This document shows positions 5,935-8,742 of a stretch of DNA of 8,742 nt, in pieces; within the stretch, counting starts at the first letter, position 1; each line of letters begins with the position of its first letter. The notes beneath the pieces were generated by a model that was not told the origin of the DNA, did no database searches, and saw nothing but the letters and a program-made list of their open reading frames with translations. The DNA lies in contig CAZOLJ010000126.1 of the NCBI GenBank assembly GCA_964580575.1, positions 1-8,742 on the forward strand. Reading direction: 5' to 3'. Source of the DNA: CAVPDE01 sp964580575 (lineage in GTDB: Bacteria; Desulfobacterota; DSM-4660; Desulfatiglandales; HGW-15). The position numbers and the translations under genes were made by a program.

Positions 5935-6540
5935 ATGGAAATAGACTTGATGGAATTGGAACCGAGGCATGCCCATGATCTCCTCACAAGTGCCATAATA
6001 CCCCGACCTATTGCATGGGTATCATCGATTAACAATGCCGGTCAAAGTAATCTGGCGCCCTTTAGTTTTTTCACTGGAGTATCGTGGTCCCCTGCCATCC
6101 TTGCATTCTCAGTGGTCAACCGGGCGGATGGAACCATGAAGGACACGGCGAGAAACATTCGAGAGGTTCCGGAGTTTGTGGTTCACATTGTATCGACAGA
6201 TCTCCTTTCCACCATGGAATACAGTGCAACGCCGATACCCTATGGGACCGATGAATCTTCAATAGCGGGTATTCATTGGCTACCCTCGAAAAGGGTAAAG
6301 CCTCGCCGCGTTCAGGAGGCTAGAATTGCATTCGAGTGTTCTTTGGAACGCATAGTTATGGTAAGTGAAGGGCCGAACGCAGGGAATCTGATTCTTGGTC
6401 GCATAGAGCTCCTTCATGTGCGAGATGATGTCCTGAAGAATAAAAGAGAGGTTGATTGGCTAGGTTTGGATGTGCTTGGTCGGCTCAGTGGCAACCGGTA
6501 TTGCTCGGTGCGCTCGGTAATCGAAAGCGAAACAAACTAG
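5935..6540 (+). CDS. Flavoredoxin-like FMN-binding split-barrel protein (cassette gene)
   Basis: This encodes a 201-residue cytoplasmic flavoprotein of the flavin reductase-like (DIM6/NTAB) family, which binds FMN and acts as a flavin reductase or electron carrier. Diagnostic segments appear in order: PRPIAWVSS (23-31), NLAPFSFFTGVSWSPA (39-54), KDTARNIRE (69-77), HIVSTDL, and the C-terminal GRLSGNRYC (182-190). The length matches the family. The SD AAAGGA at 5919-5924 supports the ATG. There is no partner oxygenase next to it, so its electron acceptor is unknown. The CAAAC at its end, overlapping the TAG stop, forms the left core of the next attC-like site. Confidence 0.9.
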   Translation: MEIDLMELEPRHAHDLLTSAIIPRPIAWVSSINNAGQSNLAPFSFFTGVSWSPAILAFSVVNRADGTMKDTARNIREVPEFVVHIVSTDLLSTMEYSATPIPYGTDESSIAGIHWLPSKRVKPRRVQEARIAFECSLERIVMVSEGPNAGNLILGRIELLHVRDDVLKNKREVDWLGLDVLGRLSGNRYCSVRSVIESETN

Positions 6541-6604
6541 ATGAGGGACAGCAAAAGGCTCTACCGTGCGGCCTTCTGCCGCCGCTGATCCTTACCGTTT
6601 GGGC
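6531..6604 (+). other. attC-like site 4 (after the flavoredoxin-like gene)
   Basis: CAAAC (6533-6537), ending at the stop codon, is complementary to GTTTG (6597-6601). Inside, CAGC (6549-6552) pairs with GCTG (6584-6587), and GCGGC (6568-6572) with GCCGC (6578-6582) at the tip. The right flank GCTGATCCTTACCGTTTGGG lines up with those of sites 3 and 5. The R box deviates from GTTRRRY at one position, so activity is uncertain. Confidence 0.5.
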
Positions 6605-6638
6605 CCACGAAGAGCGTGGAAATGGAAGGAAAGTTTCA

Positions 6639-7301
6639 ATGGCTAACTACGTTTTAGTTCACGGCGGAAATATGTCTACGGACACATGGAACAAGCTGAC
6701 CCAGCGAAATGACTATCCACCGGGTGAACATTTGGGCAATAGGTACTGGGACGAGACCGTTTCTTTTCTCACGGCACACAACCACCGCGCCTTTGCACCG
6801 GCGCTCAAGGACGAATTCACCAGCAGCTTGGGGGAGCATATTGAACAGGTGTGCGCCCTGATCGTGGAGAACAACCTCTGCGAGGTCATCTTGGTCGGCC
6901 ACAGCTATGGGGGCATGGTCATCACCGGCGTCGCGGCCAGGATCCGTGACCGGATCCGGCGCCTGGTGTATCTCGATGCTGCGCTGCCCGACCCCGGGCA
7001 ATCGCTCTACGACATTCTGAAAGTAGGTCTGTTGCACGCCTCCAAGAATCCGGAGTTGCCCGAACCGTCGCCGCCCTACGTGGAGAAGCTGCAGTTCGAC
7101 CCAGGCCAGATACAGGCGATCCCGAAGACCTACATCCTCTGCACGGAGAGCGAGTTCAGCGACGTGACCAGTGTTGCCAAGCGGAAGATTGCCGCAGCGA
7201 AACAGGGCTGGACTTACCTTGAGTTGCCCTCATCCCACGTGCCGATGGCCGACATGCCAGACAATCTTTATCAGCTGCTGTTGGATGCCGCTGAAAGATA
7301 A
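6639..7301 (+). CDS. Alpha/beta hydrolase, methylesterase/hydroxynitrile-lyase-like (cassette gene)
   Basis: This encodes a 220-residue soluble hydrolase. I chose the ATG at 6639 because AGGAAAG lies just upstream and the protein then starts directly with the first core strand (MANYVLVHGG). The oxyanion-hole region HGG is at 8-10, the nucleophile elbow GHSYGG is at 87-92 with Ser89, and RIRRLVYLDAALPDPGQS follows. The catalytic His is His200 in SSHVPMADMP. The acid position after strand PKTYILCTE appears to be Glu170 or Glu172, where relatives often have Asp. The YLDA-LP-GQS block matches small esterases of the plant methylesterase/hydroxynitrile lyase type, shorter than many alpha/beta hydrolases because the cap is minimal. 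The substrate is unknown. Confidence 0.88.
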   Translation: MANYVLVHGGNMSTDTWNKLTQRNDYPPGEHLGNRYWDETVSFLTAHNHRAFAPALKDEFTSSLGEHIEQVCALIVENNLCEVILVGHSYGGMVITGVAARIRDRIRRLVYLDAALPDPGQSLYDILKVGLLHASKNPELPEPSPPYVEKLQFDPGQIQAIPKTYILCTESEFSDVTSVAKRKIAAAKQGWTYLELPSSHVPMADMPDNLYQLLLDAAER

Positions 7302-7372
7302 CGACAAGAAATGGCCCACTATCGGCTTCAGCCAGCGCGTCTACGGCGCGCTGCTGACCCGTAACGTGATAC
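7299..7372 (+). other. attC-like site 5 (after the hydrolase), right end of the array
   Basis: CAGC-c-AGCGCG (7329-7339) pairs perfectly with CGCGCTGCTG (7347-7356) except for one bulged C on the left arm. The right flank GCTGACCCGTAACGTGA matches that of site 3, with the GTT core changed to GTG. TAAC at the hydrolase stop (7299-7302) could be the left core, but the spacer is longer than on the right. A plain terminator hairpin is the alternative; no T-run follows. Confidence 0.45.
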
Positions 7373-7506
7373 AACAAATATCCTCCAAAGATCCAAAGTA
7401 GAACTTGATTGTAGATGGCGACTCTCGATCACATCCCCCAGCCCAATCCGCATTTTCTTGGATATCGATATGTTGCCCGCCATGAACTCATCGGAGGCTA
7501 TCTCTT

Positions 7507-7529
7507 GCTTGTGCGTGGATCACACAAGC
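7507..7529 (-). terminator. Hairpin at the end of the Orc1/Cdc6 gene
   Basis: A perfect 7-base stem, GCTTGTG/CACAAGC with a 9-base loop, spans the stop codon of the - strand gene. It could stop or protect its transcript, but it is not followed by a T-run on that strand. Confidence 0.25.
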
Positions 7530-8740
7530 CCCTTGACAACCCTGTCCGGCAGGGAACTCATGATTTCTCTGGTCTTCCCGTACCGGCCTAAGGACACAAT
7601 CCGGGCATTGATGAGGCCGTAGAGGTCAAGGAAGCCGACCATGTCGCAGAAGCGCCGTTGGGTGAGCGCTCGGGTCCTTTGTTCCTGGCATAGGCTCTGG
7701 TAGGCTTCGTAGGATTGGCTTGTGGAGACCTTGCTCGCCCCCTTTGCGAGAAGGGTGTAGCAGGCTTGGAGCGCAAGCCGCTGCTGGGTAGGGAGGGCAT
7801 TGATGAGCTCGATGGTCTTGTCTACTTCAAGCCGGCTTTCGGCGATGTCCACTTCTCTTTCGCCGAGGTGCCCGGAGGTTTCCTCGGCGACGCGGACGGC
7901 CTTTGCGAGCAGTTCGACGGCTTTCCTGGCATCGCCGGTCTCGCGGGAGGCGTAAGCAGCGACCTTCTTGAGGGCCGCCTGGTGAACACGGTCGGTGCGG
8001 AGCGCCTTTTCAGCCCGCAATTGGAGGATCGCAAGGAGGTCGAGGGCATCGTAAGGCTCGAAGATGATGTCGGTCTTCTTAAGGAAGCTCAGGATTCGCG
8101 GGTCGAGCGTCTTTTCCCAGTCGAGCCTGTTGGTGAGGAGGATGAGGATCAGCCTGCATGAGACCTTGCGCGACAGGGTCTTAGCGAGGTATGTGAGGAA
8201 CGCGTCGGGGTTTGGCCGGATATTATCCGCTTCATCGATGAGCAGCGTCAGGTAGCCGCCGTAATGGACGAGCGCTTTGGCGATGCTCGACTGCATGTAT
8301 TCGATGGGGATGCCTTTGCGGTATTTGCGGTTTGTGCTGTCCAGTGCGATGGCGACCTCGTTCAGCGCGCCGAAATAGGTCTTCGGGGAGGTGAGGTCGA
8401 TATACCGGTACCGGAACTTGATGCGGTGCTTTTCAGCCACCTTTTCGAACGTGGAGAGGACGTGGATCATGGTCACTGTCTTGCCTGAGCCTGTAGGCCC
8501 ATAGATGAGTGCAGGCGGCGGGTGAGCATTGTCCAGGACAGGGCTGAGGTGTGAGATGATTCGCGTGAGCTGCTTTTCCCGGATGTTTCGGTTGAATATC
8601 TCTCGAAGGACTCGTGTTCGGTCTTGCTCGGGCAGTTTCTCGTCGTCCAGGTAGTCGGGATTGATGACGAGCGACCGCTTTTTCCGGGATGCGTGGAGCG
8701 ATTCGATGAGCGTTTCCGTGCTGTCATTTCCATCGGACAT
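7520..8740 (-). CDS. cdc6: Orc1/Cdc6-type AAA+ replication initiator
   Basis: This encodes a 406-residue ATPase, close to the usual length of archaeal Orc1/Cdc6 proteins, which bind origin repeats and open or load the helicase at replication origins. In order: a lead segment with NPDYLDDEKLPEQ; Walker A GPTGSGKT (81-88); Walker B LLIDEAD (166-172); sensor 1 LLTNRLD (Asn204); DPRILSFLKK and FEPYDALDLLAILQLRAE (228-243); sensor 2 GDARKAVELL (269-278, Arg272); the linker DKTIELINALP; then a C-terminal winged-helix domain (about 320-395). All ATPase residues are intact. The start lies 2 bases from the window edge, so upstream signals or a longer N-terminus cannot be judged. It converges on the cassette array. 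It could be a plasmid or island initiator, or a regulatory homologue; such genes also occur sporadically in bacteria. Confidence 0.85.
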   Translation of the reverse strand: MSDGNDSTETLIESLHASRKKRSLVINPDYLDDEKLPEQDRTRVLREIFNRNIREKQLTRIISHLSPVLDNAHPPPALIYGPTGSGKTVTMIHVLSTFEKVAEKHRIKFRYRYIDLTSPKTYFGALNEVAIALDSTNRKYRKGIPIEYMQSSIAKALVHYGGYLTLLIDEADNIRPNPDAFLTYLAKTLSRKVSCRLILILLTNRLDWEKTLDPRILSFLKKTDIIFEPYDALDLLAILQLRAEKALRTDRVHQAALKKVAAYASRETGDARKAVELLAKAVRVAEETSGHLGEREVDIAESRLEVDKTIELINALPTQQRLALQACYTLLAKGASKVSTSQSYEAYQSLCQEQRTRALTQRRFCDMVGFLDLYGLINARIVSLGRYGKTREIMSSLPDRVVKGLV

Positions 8741-8742
8741 TT

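Larger units (their letters stand above)
3710..7372 (+). mobile_element. Integron gene-cassette array lacking a visible integrase (CALIN)
   Basis: Five unrelated single-gene units in the same orientation are each followed by an attC-like imperfect hairpin ending in a GTT-type core. The left limit is tentatively the 7-mer GTTGAGC (3710-3716), which fits the integron core GTTRRRY and abuts the first start codon. The right limit is the last attC-like hairpin after the hydrolase gene. In integrons the integrase lies beside attI and is usually transcribed divergently; no tyrosine recombinase is encoded in the window, so this would be a cluster of attC sites lacking an integrase, or the distal part of a larger integron. 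The left boundary is the weakest part of the call. Confidence 0.6.

Noticed and set aside
7415..7591. Possible 58-residue + strand open frame beginning MATLDHIPQPNPHF, after the last attC-like site
   Set aside because: It has no SD, overlaps the end of the convergent Orc1/Cdc6 gene by about 70 bases, and matches nothing I recognise. A degraded extra cassette remains possible.
7715..8161. 148-residue + strand open frame
   Set aside because: It is antisense to the Orc1/Cdc6 gene, which has clear AAA+ motifs; the antisense frame is a composition shadow.
1..8742. CRISPR array, tRNA or rRNA genes
   Set aside because: No regularly spaced direct repeats and no cloverleaf or rRNA-like segments were seen on either strand.

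Overview
The window has moderate G+C and reads as prokaryotic accessory DNA. Genes are compact, most have Shine-Dalgarno (SD) sequences, and there are no ribosomal RNA, tRNA or core housekeeping genes. The host cannot be fixed from sequence alone. An Orc1/Cdc6-type ATPase at the right end is archaeal in flavour. The strong SD sites, the integron-type cassettes and the zinc-ribbon/helix-turn-helix pair look bacterial; from memory only, that pair resembles proteins of anaerobic sediment bacteria such as Desulfobacterota. I lean towards a bacterium carrying mobile DNA, with an archaeon not excluded.

Left part (1-3480). It opens with a 371-residue protein whose C-terminus carries the RGHWR...WIEPYWKGP signature that I associate with the AcrVA2-like anti-CRISPR family, preceded by an operator-like palindrome. 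After about 445 bases with no convincing gene comes a damaged gene for a two-zinc-ribbon protein, broken by an apparent frameshift and an in-frame TGA. It overlaps an intact small helix-turn-helix gene by 17 bases. Next is a long imperfect inverted repeat (2836-2962) that may be a structured RNA or a small mobile repeat, and then a winged-helix gene whose SD lies in a hairpin.

Middle part (about 3590-7372). Five unrelated + strand genes follow one another: an A+T-rich unknown, a GNAT acetyltransferase, a 101-residue unknown, a flavoredoxin-like FMN protein and an alpha/beta hydrolase. Each is followed by an imperfect hairpin of about 60-75 bases ending in a related motif, roughly GCTGA-CC--TA-CGTT. 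The hairpins have short stems, bulged bases on the left arm, and an AAC near the left end (in three of them at the stop codon) facing GTT at the right. This is the architecture of integron attC sites, so I read the region as a gene-cassette array without a visible integrase (a CALIN). A TTGACA promoter-like site lies just upstream of the first cassette gene.

Right part (7373-8742). An Orc1/Cdc6-like AAA+ initiator runs on the - strand, convergent with the cassettes, with its N-terminus at the window edge. Together with the AcrVA2-like protein and the DNA-binding proteins this suggests a plasmid, integrated element or genomic island that has captured gene cassettes. The cassette functions (acetylation, flavin chemistry, ester-type hydrolysis, two unknowns) look independent of each other, as expected for cassettes and unlike an operon.
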